From: Pratylenchus scribneri
Taxonomy: Eukaryota; Nematoda; Chromadorea; Rhabditida; Pratylenchidae
Direction of reading: 5' to 3'
DNA: 64,000 nt
Assembly: GCA_030063045.1 (NCBI GenBank)
Contig: JAQSEB010000195.1
Location: forward strand, 186,001-250,000
Shown: positions 18,031-28,781 of the stretch, one piece after another
How the letters are laid out: each line of letters starts with the position of its first letter
How positions within the stretch are numbered: position 1 is the stretch's first letter
Notes under the pieces: model-generated
Databases searched by the model: none
The model's input: only the letters and a program-made list of their open reading frames with translations
Told to the model about the DNA's origin: nothing
Position numbers and translations under genes: made by a program

Positions 18031-19589
18031 TCTTCATTGAAAAATTCGCGATTACATTCGGCGCATTCAATGAAAAAGTTGCCTTGATCAGGGCAGGGAT
18101 GCCCATAGCCCACACGGCAACAAAAATAGCATCTTGCCTTGCAATCCATATTGTGATAAACATCGTGACTGTATGAGCTCTCGCATTCTGTGCACCATTG
18201 CCTTCCCATGCAAGGGAAGAAGCGGTTCACTTTTTTTATTGCCTCCCAATGGTTGTCTTTCAAAAATATGTAAATGTTGTAAGGTCTAATGCGTCCATCA
18301 CTCCAAATTGGGCGTACATTTATTTCAGGCGCATGCTCAAAGGCAAAAATACGGAATTTGTTGTCAAATTTCTCGTCCCAGTATTTTTGCACAGTTTCCA
18401 GATGATCAATTCCATATGCTTTTTGATCTTTTGGGATGTTTGCCTCCTTCATCATCACAAGAACTTCATTCAACACCCTCTGTTTGTTGTCTTTGAAGCT
18501 TTTAAATGTATTTTGATTCATGAAATTGGCTGGTTTCGGTTGACACTTCTTTGCCATATCATTGAGTACTGTATCTTCACGATGGCGTCTTGCCAAAATG
18601 AGGGCGTAGAAAAGAAAAAATGAGTCATTGGTGGACCATTTCACATGAATTCTCTGTCCATCATTGTAGCCAAAATGCTCATTTGCATCGAATTTGGTGG
18701 CAGAGAATGCAATCTGTTCTCCCGTTTTGCCAGCACCCGTTGGAGGCGTGACGCATGTGATGATCAGCTCCATTGGATAGGATATTCGCAGTGACTGTTT
18801 ATCCATGCCCTCCTCCCCATCACTTTGACCAAGCCGCTCTAATTCATTGATCAAAACTTCGGCACTGTTTTGCTCAATTGGTCGAACTGGAAGAGTGATT
18901 GGCTGGTCCAAACCACGGCCAAATAGTAAAAGACTAAACTTTGTAACCTAAAATTTAAAGATATTATAAAAAAGCGAATTATAATTTTATACTTTTTATA
19001 AAAGAAAATACAAGATCTTCCTATGCACCCTACGTCTCAGCTTTATATTTTTGCTTCCAAATTTTTGCCCCTACGTCCTTCCTACGTCCCGCGAGTAAAT
19101 ATTCCACCCACCTTTCTTCCATTTAGCTTTTCCGCCTCACTAATGGCCAATGTGATTTGATCATCGATGGCATCCAACAATTCATCCAATGGTTCCTCGA
19201 TCATCGGGCTCATTGTGAATTTTGAAACAACATCGGTTAGGCCGAATTTTGGCAATCGGCTGGCCCGGACCGAATGTAGTGTAAAATGTTTGCCCGTGAA
19301 TAATCTGTTGGAAGCAGGCTTAGAAGCGATAATTTAAATTTTACACTTACTCATTTGATGAATGATCAATAATTTGGTCATCAATATCACTTTCTTCCGT
19401 TTCGGATGGGACAGTCATTCGTCGTTTTTTGGAGGATGGACCTGACCCAAATTGTTGTTCATATTCTGCTTCATCATTTTGATCGTCAGAATCGGAATAT
19501 GGAACAAGACGTGGATGATCAATTTGATTTGAGGAGGATTGATGTTGGGGGGAATTAGATTGGGAATCTCCACTTTCGTAATTTTGCAT
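18031..19589 (-). pseudogene. POLB: pPolB exons 1-3: acidic N-terminus, conserved pre-exonuclease region, zinc-binding start
   Basis: Exon 1 is 19589-19351. It is Ser/Asp/Glu/Gln-rich with a nuclear-signal-like SSKKRR, and splices with donor GTAAGT at 19350. Exon 2 is 19304-19112 (LFTGKHFTLHS...). Exon 3 is 18947-18031 and holds the conserved FGRGLDQPI, QNSAEVLINELE, WSTNDSFFLFYAL and IYIFLKDNHWEAI, followed by paired cysteines WCTECESSYSH and CYFCCRVGYGHPC. The splice phases agree (2, then 0, then 2) and all three exons are open, so the N-terminal half decayed less. The intron 19111-18948 is longer (164 bp) and carries ACGTAGG-type repeats. Confidence 0.8.
18948..19111 (-). repeat. pPolB intron 2 with ACGTAGG-type repeats
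   Basis: On the minus strand this intron contains GGGACGTAGGAAGGACGTAGG and further ACGTAGGG copies spaced by GCAAAAAT-type words. The same unit forms the array at 20945-21180 on the plus strand. The donor is GTGGGT and the acceptor AATTTTAG. Confidence 0.6.
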
Positions 19590-19698
19590 TTTTTCTAAAA
19601 TTTTATTCAACAGTGATTAAAATGTGGGCTACAATTAATTAACAAATTATGCGCGATCGCGTAAATTAAATCTGAATATTCATTTATTCTTCAATTCC

Positions 19699-20022
19699 TC
19701 ATTCTTTCATTTCTTCGTCGTTGACCGCTTCAATGTTGCTGCTCACTGATTGGCCAGTAGTCGATTCATCCGTTTTGGTGGACGAGGATGATGATTGGCC
19801 CAAATAGCGCATTTTATAGCTCATTTCTTTATTGCTGAGACGGCATTTGGGACAGAAATGGAGCTCGATTTTGCAGCCACCATCCTCCCCCATATCCACA
19901 ACCTTCGACAGCTTTCGATCCTCGCGACACAACGCGAATGGTCCAACGAGGAAATGCATTTGGAGGAGGGTAAAGTCTGTTTTTGGGTTGTTATTTTTGG
20001 GAACGGGGATTGAAGTACTCAT
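19699..20022 (-). CDS. Small Cys-motif protein upstream of the polymerase
   Basis: A 107-residue open frame from ATG 20022. The middle contains CREDRKLSKVVDMGEDGGCK and ELHFCPKCRLSNKE, so four Cys could form a zinc-binding knuckle. The C-terminal 35 residues are Ser/Thr/Glu-rich and probably disordered. It ends about 110 bp before the polymerase ATG on the same strand, and an acceptor-like TTTTCCAG lies shortly upstream of its ATG. I do not recognise the family. It may act with the polymerase in replication, by position only. The low Phe/Ile/Asn content and the paired cysteines support a real gene. Confidence 0.6.
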   Translation of the reverse strand: MSTSIPVPKNNNPKTDFTLLQMHFLVGPFALCREDRKLSKVVDMGEDGGCKIELHFCPKCRLSNKEMSYKMRYLGQSSSSSTKTDESTTGQSVSSNIEAVNDEEMKE

Positions 20023-20367
20023 TTTGTTTTGATATTTAATTTTCTGGAAAAGGAACTTTTTTGAGAATTTTTTCCAAATTTGAAAGAATATATTTGTATT
20101 TTAATTAATTTATTATGAATAAATAATTAAATTAGGATTAATGAAACGTAATTTTAATATATGGTTAAGAATAATTAAAATGTATAATAAAAATAATATA
20201 TGGGTTGAATTTAATTTTTAAATATTTCTATAAAAAATAAAATTTTTCCGAGAGGCAAATATTTTTAATAAAATGAATAAAAGAGTTTATATTATTATGA
20301 AAAATGAGAAATATTTTTTAATTAAATCGTCAATGCCATAATAGAATCAATCAATCGATCAATAAAA
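20023..20367. other. AT-rich stretch inside the element
   Basis: No convincing open frame on either strand. The part next to 20022 holds the probable 5' leader and acceptor signal of the minus-strand Cys-motif gene. Confidence 0.5.
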
Positions 20368-20427
20368 ATGGGACAATGTTTGAATCCTGCCCATGACGAA
20401 GCAGAGACTATCGAAGAGATTGTGTAA
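20368..20427 (+). other. 19-codon micro-ORF beginning MGQC
   Basis: ATG at 20368 opens a 19-residue frame that starts MGQCLNPAHDEA and ends at TAA 20425-20427. Gly2 followed by Cys4 is the dual N-myristoylation/palmitoylation pattern of membrane-anchored signalling proteins. The local sequence is less AT-rich than its surroundings. It may be a tiny gene, a first exon, or a captured host fragment. The evidence is weak. Confidence 0.2.
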
Positions 20428-20449
20428 ATCCAATAATGAATAAGCCTAT

Positions 20450-20765
20450 TAATGCCTTCCCTTCCTACAGTCTTTTGCCTGCCGCTACTCTGCCGCTACT
20501 GGCCTACTAGTGCTTTCCCTTCCTACAGGCATTTGCCTGCCGCTACTCTGCCGCTACTGGCCTACTTGTGCTTTCCCTTCCTACAGCCATTTGTCTGCCG
20601 CTACTCTGCCGCTACTGACCTAGTATTGCTTTCGTTCAATAAAGCTCTTTGCCTGGTGCTACTCTTCTCTCCCTGGTGCTACTGGCCTACTAGTGTTTTT
20701 GTCTTCTACGGCTCTTTACCTGGTGCTACTCTTCTCTCCCAACCGCTACTGGGCTACTAATGCCT
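20450..20765 (+). repeat. Tandem repeat of CCTTCCTACAG / GCCGCTACT units
   Basis: About five to six imperfect copies of a unit near 57 bp, each containing GCTTTCCCTTCCTACAG, TTTGCCTGCCGCTACT and CTGGCCTACTAGTG or variants. Later copies drift to GCCTGGTGCTACTCTTCTC. A 102-codon open frame across the array is a by-product of the repeat. CCTACAG gives each copy an acceptor-like end. Confidence 0.8.
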
Positions 20766-20929
20766 TCATCCCATTTTTTCTCTAGCCTCTACTCTTTTGT
20801 TGTTATTTTTTCTCTTCCTTATGTCCAATGTAAATTAGCCTTTTGCTCATTGTCTTATAATCTTAAATTAGGACGGAGTAAGGACGGAAGGGTACAATTT
20901 TTATTAATGCTGAAAGGACACAGAAGCAA

Positions 20930-21180
20930 AATTTGGCTTGAAATTTAAATTGACTGGGATGCAGGAGGGATGCAGAGGCAAATTTATGGAGGTAAAATAA
21001 AAAGGCTGGGACGTAGGAGGGAAGTAGGGGCAAAAATATGGAAGGAAAATTAAAAATGCTAGGACGTAGGAGGGACGTAGGAGAAAAAATATGGAAGGAA
21101 AATTAAAAATGGTAGGACGTAGGAGGGACGTAGGAGCAAAAAATTGGATGCAGTTGAAAAGGCAAGGACGTAGGGGTAAA
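20930..21180 (+). repeat. Tandem repeat of GGACGTAGGAGG units
   Basis: Four or more copies of GGGACGTAGGAGGGA followed by a spacer ending AAAATATGGAAGGAAAATT, about 55-65 bp per unit. The last copies are shortened. The same core sits in pPolB intron 2. Confidence 0.75.
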
Positions 21181-21742
21181 ATTGGAAATAAAAATATTTG
21201 TTTAATTGTGAAATTTTTAGGAAATATGGGCTAAGATTCATATATAAATGATAAAAGGGGGAATCAATCATTATATGACATTGTAAAATCATTGAAGTGT
21301 TATTAATTTTTAAAAACAATTCCGCACCCAATCCTCCATATTCATCCATTACGCAATTGTTATTCCCCTCTTAAAAGTGTTTATCAATATTTGGCGGAAA
21401 GGGAACATTGACGCAATAGACTGTAAATTATTGGCCATAGATTTGGATATTAACGATTTTTTTCCAGAAAAGAATAATGGTTCCTCTTTTTGAGTTAAAA
21501 GATTAAGGAGTATAAAGAAAAAGATATGTTGTCATTTAAAAAAGGAAATTGTTAGCGTTGAAAATGGTATGAAAGAGAAATAGGCTAATAGATTAATCGC
21601 CATTTTTTATTATAAATTAAGAGAAAGACAATGTTAAAAAATGATATAAAGAAAAAGATTAATTTTGGTTATTGTTTTTATGTCAATGATATGACCGTTC
21701 TCTTGTTGAAAAGTTATCTGGGATGAATTTCTCTTTTCTCGC
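21181..21742. other. Non-coding spacer before the right TIR
   Basis: AT-rich DNA with no convincing gene. A minus-strand frame at 21059-21349 is hydrophobic, overlaps the repeat array and looks accidental. Confidence 0.5.
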
Positions 21743-22211
21743 TCATGCGCCCCTAATTCTTCTCTCCCCAATATTTAGTCTTTATGTCCTTATCTCTTCT
21801 TTCAATAAAAAAAGATGTATAATATTTTTGAATAAACTAAATTAGATTAGTTATCAGTCTCTTTATTTATTCCACAATGCGTGTCCGTTCGAACAGACAT
21901 GCATGTTCACTCTCATTGTTTGTGCCCACATTATTCCTTACAATGGTCTAAATATTATTAAAATTAATGTAATTAAATGTATTAGATATGAGATAATTAT
22001 TTTAATCTTGGAAAAATGATAATAAATTAAATGGGAAAAATAAAGAAAAGTTTGAAAATTTGGTCAATAAAATTGAGCCAAGAAATCAATGATCAATATC
22101 CCTTCTGTTTTCACAAGTCAAAAACCAATGGTCCTCCTTTTCACTCATGAGGGAAAAAGGGGAATTGGTTGGAGATAGTGGATGGTATATGAGCGAAATT
22201 GAATGTTCCCT

Positions 22212-22300
22212 CATCCAATGGCCGAATAGCCGAAAGGTGAAGGCTATGGATTTATTTTGGTCGGCTCGGCTCGGGTTCAATTCCCGGTCTGGTCGAGGAA
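22212..22300 (+). other. tRNA-like block with pol III A and B box matches (right TIR)
   Basis: Plus-strand copy of the block in the left repeat: A box-like TGGCCGAATAG at 22219-22229 and B box GGTTCAATTCC at 22274-22284. Both copies point outward, toward the nearer tip of the element. No clean anticodon arm is visible. Confidence 0.5.
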
Positions 22301-22478
22301 TTTTTGAATTGCCAATGGTAACTCAAAATTGTCAAAAGATAATTAGTAATTAATTTAAAATTAATTAATTTCTTAAAAAATTAATTAATTTCTTAAAAAA
22401 TTAAAGATTAAATGAATAGACATAATGTGTCAATTAATTAATTGACGTAATTAAGAGATCAATCTTCTAAAGTAGCTC

Positions 22479-22536
22479 GATAGGATTGGGCTAAGTGCAA
22501 TGATCAGATAGGATCGAGCTAAGGGATCAAAGATCA
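22479..22536 (-). repeat. Subterminal repeat pair (right end)
   Basis: Mirror of the pair at 6847-6906. Units are 22507-22536 (30 bp, outer) and 22479-22506 (28 bp, inner). Confidence 0.78.
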
Positions 22537-22566
22537 ATCTGGATGAAAATTGTACTATATACTACT

Positions 22567-22572
22567 AATATA
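22567..22572. repeat. Right target-site duplication of the Maverick (AATATA)
   Basis: Identical to the six bases at 6811-6816 on the other side of the element. Confidence 0.93.
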
Positions 22573-22573
22573 G

Positions 22574-22741
22574 AAATTTTTGCCTGTATTTTGTCATAGA
22601 TTTTTAAATCAGAATGATAGAATTTTTGATTTTAGTGATGGCAGAATTAAATATAAATATTTAAAAGGAGAAATGAGTTTAAGAGATGGGAAGTTCGAAT
22701 GGCATCATAAATATAATTGTGATTGTGATTTAGGCAAATAA
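22574..22741 (+). CDS. Exon-like open frame abutting the Maverick 3' edge
   Basis: Directly after AATATAG, which can act as a splice acceptor, an open frame of 55 codons runs to TAA 22739-22741. It contains FLPVFCHRFLNQNDRIFDF, then SLRDGKFEWHHKYNCDCDLG. The Asp, Gly, Cys, His and Trp content is far from that of random AT-rich frames. It probably is the last exon of a host gene into whose preceding intron, just before the acceptor, the Maverick inserted. No family recognised and no upstream exon identified. Confidence 0.4.
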   Translation, partial: KFLPVFCHRFLNQNDRIFDFSDGRIKYKYLKGEMSLRDGKFEWHHKYNCDCDLGK

Positions 22742-23714
22742 AACACTAAAGGTCGATTGATCTAGACAATTATTTTATTAATTTAAATATTTTATTATTT
22801 TTTGCTTTTATCTTTTATTAATTTCATATGAAATTTTATTACTTTTTAGAAATAAAATTATTTCCAATTTGTTAATAATAAGTATTTATTCACTCTTATG
22901 TCTTAATATAAATTATAGCAGTGCATCCTATTGAAGAAATTTCAAATTGATTGTATCGTTGAATTTAATTTTTATTATTTTCATTTCTTTAATATATATT
23001 AAAATATTAAATATGGCGTAATAGATTGTAACACTGTTGGAAGTATTCTTTATCGAACTAATGACTAAGTATTATTATCATTGTACTATATTCTATAGAT
23101 TTTGTTTTCTTTAATTTTCATATAATTTTTTGATTTTTTCTATAATTTAAATAGTGATATTATTTTCATCATATGTTTTTTTATATTAATATTATAACAT
23201 TTAAGTATTTTGTTTTATTTTCATCATTTTTTATTTACTTGTAGATTTATGTACCACCCATAATGTCACATTTCTTTTGCTTTTTTTAATTTTTAATTTA
23301 TATTAATATAATCAATAAAAAAGTTCGGGTTTCTTCTTTTTTTTAAAAAATGTAATAATATTTGATTCAGCAAATATATTAAATCATTCATTATTCCATA
23401 GTAACAAAAATTCATAAAACTTTTAATTAATTATTACAGATAATTTGCAATGCTATTATAATTTTTCTAATAAATGTTATTTTATTTTTTCGTGAAATAT
23501 AAAAATTATATTCATTTTCTGAAAATTAAAAAAATTAATTTTTTTTATTACTATTTATTTAATTTTAATAAAGTACTGTTCTTCGCTTAATTTTAATTTA
23601 TTGTATATGATTACCTCCTATTGTTATTTTAAAGATAATTATACAAATTAGAAGCATAATTTTAAAATTTTATTTTATCAATTTTTTCATTTAATATATA
23701 ACAATATTTGCTTT

Positions 23715-23816
23715 ATGACCGATCCGATAATAATTCCGAGACTTTTTGAAGGAAGGCATTCCACCTTGGAATGTGAAAATTTGATGAGAAACCGAAGTCA
23801 ATTGTGCCAAATTTAA
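23715..23816 (+). CDS. Short exon-like open frame
   Basis: ATG 23715 opens 33 codons to TAA 23814-23816, including MTDPIIIPRLFEGRHST and ECENLMRNRS. Composition (Pro, Arg, Glu, Gly, His, Cys) is protein-like within an AT-rich background. It could be a first exon or a very short gene. No homology recognised. Confidence 0.22.
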   Translation: MTDPIIIPRLFEGRHSTLECENLMRNRSQLCQI

Positions 23817-24354
23817 TATTTTTTTATTTTTTGCCAAATTGAGATTTTCCTTAATAAAAAAATTCAATTTTTATTGAATTATGCAATTTTGGCGAATGAT
23901 CGGACAAATATTATTTATTTTTTTTCTTTTTTTAACAATCTAATTTTTAATTATTATTTTTAAAATTTTATTATTTTATATACTCCAATATAATTATTGC
24001 TTGAATTATTTTTACACTAATCATTTCATATTTAAATGCATTATTTTAAATATAATCAATTTTTTTAATTTTAGTATATTTTATATTATAAGTATATTAT
24101 AAAGATTACAAAATTTGTAATTACTTTAATCAAAGCAATAAATTAATTTTTATATTTTTAACAATATCGATTATTAATATAAACTAGAATATTACATTTT
24201 TATCATTCATGCCAGCATATATACTTTTAATCAATTAAACGGACACACCATTCCATCATCATTAAATTTAATTTAAATTATTTATTTTGAGAAATCAATA
24301 TTTAATTTTATTTCTTATTCCAAAAATATTATCATGTAAATTTAATATTAACAG

Positions 24355-24516
24355 CTCTTGAATGTTGCATGCGACGCCATTGGGAAATCCAGATACGTGA
24401 TTTTTCATCTCTATCATTTCGGCGAGAGCCAATTCAAATCAAAATATACAAATTTCAATATTTCTCAACGCAATTCATCCCATTTTTCGATTGCATATCA
24501 AACAAGATTCGATTGA
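24355..24516 (+). CDS. Possible terminal exon
   Basis: After the acceptor TTAACAG (ending 24354) an open frame of 53 codons reaches TGA 24514-24516. It begins LLNVACDAIGKSRYVIFHLY and continues with HFGESQFKSKY. A second frame across the same bases (24369-24581) is open too, but is more Phe/Ile-rich. The acceptor and composition favour the first reading. Function unknown. Confidence 0.28.
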   Translation, partial: LLNVACDAIGKSRYVIFHLYHFGESQFKSKYTNFNISQRNSSHFSIAYQTRFD

Positions 24517-26868
24517 ATCTTTCGAATGTTCTTTTTAATACAAAAATTTTTAGATTTCAATTTTACTTATATATTGTTTAAATTAAAATAATCTTTTCAT
24601 CACCGTCTTTCTTTATTTATAGGGCATTTTTTGAATTAAATTGAGCCAAATCAAATCAATTTAGTTATCGAAATATTTCTCTCTAGCTATTTAATAACAA
24701 CATTAGCAGTTATTATTCACTAGATCGGTGTTCATCATCAGAAAATCTGCACAAATTCATTTTATATATATCATAATTTTTAAGCGTTATTTTTTCTCCT
24801 TCATTATCTGAAATTATTATTTAAATTTATTTTCTATTACATTTGCAAAAACTTAATTATTCTTTAGGATTACTATTTATTATATTCTTTAATTCTGTAC
24901 AGATAAAATGTTTCATTATTATGTTTATTTTCTCATTTATGAATATCATTATATTTGACGGAAATAATTTTAAAAATTTTTCTTTTATCAAAATATAGTG
25001 CTAATTTTTCAATAAATTAATAAAAAATATTTTTAATATTACAAGTTCTCTAATTTTTTTTACATAAATTATATATATTTAATATTTTCATGATTTTGAT
25101 TCAGTTATATTAATAATTGTTTTTTTTAAATTTAGAACTATTTACTTATTAAATTTAATAATATGAATGGATCTATGCATATTCTTTCAATTTGGATTAT
25201 ATTTCCTTCTTTTAGTTAAACATTTCACATATGTTTTTTGGTATTTCACAAAATAATATACCTAAACTTTACTCTATACATAAATTATTTCATTAAAATT
25301 AATCAAGATGATCACACATAGGAGATTCATTAAATTTATTTTTGAAAATTTTTTGATGGTTTTTTTAATTTTATTAATTGTTAACATTTTTAAAATATTC
25401 AAAATTTATCATTATTTGGTTGTTAATTTTTCATTCCTCACAAAATCACCTTATATTTCATTAGGTGTTGTTATATCAATTATATTTTTTATTGTGTGAA
25501 AAAATTTTATAAATATTTTCTATTTTATTTATATCACTTTATTAATTATCTTAGTATATCAGGAATATTGCATAAGACTTTCAAAATAACTATATTTTTT
25601 TATTATATTAATATTCAATGAAATTATTTGTCCGAATTAAAATAAGAATTCTTGCATATTGCTTGATTTTATATTAGGAAAGATTCGCAATATTGAATTT
25701 GGCAAAAAATAATAAAATACTTTAATTCGAATATATTTACCAAATGATCGTGAAATACAGCGGGATTTCTGATAAAATTGTATTGAACAATGATAGAATG
25801 TATTTGCTTTTTTCAAATAATAGATAATTATTTTATTTTCATAAGGTTATTGCCACGGAATTTATTATTAAAATTGCAAAAGAAAATCTCATAAATATTT
25901 TTTCATTTTTTAATAATGTTGATTAACTTTAAAATATATATATCAATACAATTTTTTAGTAAATATCTTCTTGAAAACTTCTTATAGAAAATTCATTTCA
26001 TTTAATTTATTGAATTAATTTCTCTTTAGTATTTATAATATTTTTAAAAAACTTATTTCAATAATAAATTATTAAATTTAAATATATTTTTTCATATGAT
26101 TTCATTTTTAAATTTTAAATTTTATAAATACAATAAATATTCGACTTTAACTCAATAAATTTCATCATTAATATTATTCTTTATTCTAATTTATAAAATA
26201 AATTTTTTTTAAAAAAGACATTTAGTTTTTATATTTTTAAAAATTTATTTATTATCCAATTATGAGGAAAATTTTAAAAAAAATTTATTTTTTTAATTAA
26301 TCATTTTTTTAAGAATTTGCATATTTCCCTGATTTTATTTTAATCATGAAATAATCCGAAAATGCGTATATATTTAAATTTATTTATTTAATAAATTAAT
26401 AATTTCATATGAATTTAAAATAGAATTATTTGATTAGTTTCTAAATAATATTTATGCCAGTATATTATATTGAAAATACTAATGTTTGTTCCTGCAATTT
26501 TGTTTATTCTTTCCATTTCATTTACGAATGATTGGCCATGGGCCCTTAGAATTTTTTTTATTATTCAAAAAATGTTCCGAGAAATACCTTCATCCTTCAT
26601 CATCATAATAATTTTTTTATTGAAAATTAATATTCGTTTATTAATTCGTATTTTTTATATAAGTAATTAAGAACTTCCCAAAAAAAAAGAAGAATTCGAG
26701 ATGGAAAAAATTTTTAATTGAATATTTTAATTTTTTTCTATTATTCATTTACATGTTAAGTTTTTTATATTATTTTTAATTTATCAAATTTTGCTTCAAT
26801 ATTTTAATTTTATTTTATATTCTTCTCAAAGCGCTACAGTCTGTAATTATATTTATTTATCCCGAGTC

Positions 26869-26933
26869 ATGGATAAATGGTTAAAATTCTTTGACAGGAA
26901 TACCAAACTTAGTACCTCTCTTTTAACATTTGG
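26869..26933 (+). CDS. Possible first exon
   Basis: ATG 26869 opens MDKWLKFFDRNTKLSTSLLT up to a donor GGGTAATTT at 26934. The stop lies immediately in the would-be intron. A downstream partner exon was not identified. Confidence 0.2.
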
Positions 26934-28781
26934 GTAATTTACCTCGTATTTGTTGAGCGTCATAGAAGAGAAGATAAACGGATGAACCTTTTATAATAAA
27001 AAAAGCAGAAATGTCTTCCAGTTTTAAGTGTAATACCAAATTAACATTTATATTATAAAATTATACTTGATCATTTATAATTTTTGTATTTTAAAATAAA
27101 TTTTACTTCGATAAATAAAAAAAATAATTTCTTTGGATATATAATATATTTAATTGCTTCGATTCCATTCAATTAATTTCCCGCATTATTTCCTCTACAT
27201 TTTTTTGAAATAAAAATATTTTTAATTTAATAATATTAATATTTTAATTTATAATTATTTAAATATTCAATTAAATATTGATTTAATTGATTCAATTTAA
27301 AATAATTATTATTATAGAATTTTTATTAATAATAAAGTATGAAATTTTTAAATTATAAATATAAAAAATATTATCGTTTATTCACATTTTGTCCATAAAA
27401 TTATGATGAATTTCATTTAAAATCTTTAATAGAGTCAATTTTTTTTTATTTTCAACTATATTTCTTAAAATAATAAATTTAAAAAAAAATAAAAATTTTT
27501 CAGCAGATAATAATTAATAAATAATATTTAATTTTACAATAATTCTTATTATTAATTTATTTTATTTTTTGAATATTCAATTATTTTTAAAAATTTTTTT
27601 TTAATATTTTGACAGTCAAATGCCGCTCCTGTAAAGGATGAAAATACTAATTTATTTAAATTTTAATCAAAATAATTTCAATTGAATAATAATGAATTCA
27701 TAATATGGTATCTACTTCTATTACGTCAATTGACTAATGTCAATCGACAGACAATTTAATTGCAATTTTCACAATCGACTGAATTGAACTTCCCCCATTT
27801 TGAACAATTTTTATTTGGGTAACTAGTTCTTTAGATAAATAATTATTCTATTTTGCATATAATATTTTATTTATTTATAATTTAATAAAAAATTTTATTA
27901 TAAAATAAATTTGTATTACCGAAAATTATAATGATTATTTATTGGTGGGTTTTGATAATGGGCCAAAATGGGGCATCACTCCAATACAAAAATCAATTTC
28001 AGTGGTTGGATATTTTTTAGTATGGAATATACATACATTTTTTAATTCTTTATATTAATTTTGTTTGAATTTTAATTTGACTAAAACAATCACTTGATTA
28101 TCCATCTAAGATGAGCAACAAGAAATGAACGGATATAACAACAATATTTTGCATAATAGGAATGCAGAAATTTTATTTTTAAATATCATAAAATAATTTA
28201 TTTTACTTCAACTATGATTCTTACCAATTTTTTTTTAAATATTTTATAATTTTATATTACTCTTTTTCAGTTTAAATATATCAATAAATAATTAATAATT
28301 ATGTTGAAAATAAAAATTTTCATACACATTTGTAAATAAATATTCTAAATTAATGGTTTTTTGTCATTTTTATCTTTCTTACACATTTTTTTTATTTGGT
28401 TAATTTTTTTATTTTTAAAGCATGTTGTTTAAGTTATTTTCTAATATCATTCATTTTTAATTTCTTTTATTTCTATTTTTTCTTTATCTTTATTATATTA
28501 AATTTTCTTTTAATTCTTAATTATAACATATTTATTAATTTGCAAGCATGTGATTTTAAAAGAAGTCATACGATAATTTGTCAAAATTTTATTTTTACCT
28601 TCTTCGTTCTTCTCTCATTATATTTCTTGAATTCGACATTCACCTGCGCAAGCAAATTTATTCTAATAAATTAAATTTGAAAAAAAATATATTAAGAAAT
28701 TCAAAATTTCCTATATTTTAATAAAATTTCTATTATGACTATATAATTTTTTTAAAAGATTCACCATTTTCTTTCATCATT

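Larger units (their letters stand above)
15321..19589 (-). pseudogene. POLB: Protein-primed family-B DNA polymerase (pPolB), degenerate
   Basis: The gene that would replicate the element. From the ATG at 19589 (preceded by TTTTAG) it runs through short introns, most of 39-50 nt. Recognisable parts in order: acidic N-terminus with KKRR, a Cys/His zinc region, the 3'-5' exonuclease (YDFEC, HNAARYDSHF, YARNDTEILL), motif B region (NSLWGKFGQR, split by an intron), motif C (YT, then DTDS across an intron) and the terminal ILPFGYE. Lesions: stop TGA 17800-17802; deletion near 16899-16920 that removes the expected DxxSLYP motif A region; frame change near 16850; TAG 16738-16740; frame change in a run of seven T at 16617-16623; TAA 16453-16455; and CG instead of AG at the acceptor 16021-16022. 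It cannot make a full polymerase. Confidence 0.88.
6817..22566. mobile_element. Maverick/Polinton giant virus-like transposon, 15.75 kb
   Basis: The element is bounded by inverted repeats that begin AGTAGTATATAGTAC and by a 6-bp duplication AATATA on both sides. It carries the diagnostic gene set: FtsK/HerA-type packaging ATPase, retroviral-type integrase with chromodomain, capsid proteins, adenain-like protease and protein-primed family-B DNA polymerase. The size is within the usual Polinton range of 15-20 kb. Virion and integration genes are on the plus strand in the left half; the polymerase gene is on the minus strand in the right half, converging near 15.1-15.3 kb. The polymerase is decayed while the plus-strand virion and integration genes stay open. 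Base composition is clearly less AT-rich than the flanks, so the element stands out as an island. Confidence 0.97.
21743..22566. repeat. Right terminal inverted repeat of the Maverick
   Basis: Reverse complement of 6817-7641, with substitutions and short indels. It ends GTACTATATACTACT at 22566, directly followed by the target duplication. It contains the mirrored tRNA-like block (22212-22300) and the subterminal repeat pair (22479-22536; here the inner unit lacks 2 bp). Confidence 0.93.
22742..28781. other. AT-rich host region with a few exon-like islands
   Basis: Mostly featureless AT-rich DNA. Short islands that could be exons are listed separately (23715, 24355, 26869). Another on the minus strand, near 27935-28030, ends with residues CIGVMPHFGPLSKPTNK before a stop and is coding-like but without a clear acceptor. 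Confidence 0.45.

Noticed and set aside
17364..18623. Plus-strand frames of 131 and 141 codons opposite the polymerase
   Set aside because: They are antisense shadows of the exonuclease and zinc-region exons, which have clear motifs on the minus strand.
20452..20760. 102-codon frame rich in Leu, Pro, Cys
   Set aside because: It is the translation of the CCTTCCTACAG tandem array and has no independent support.
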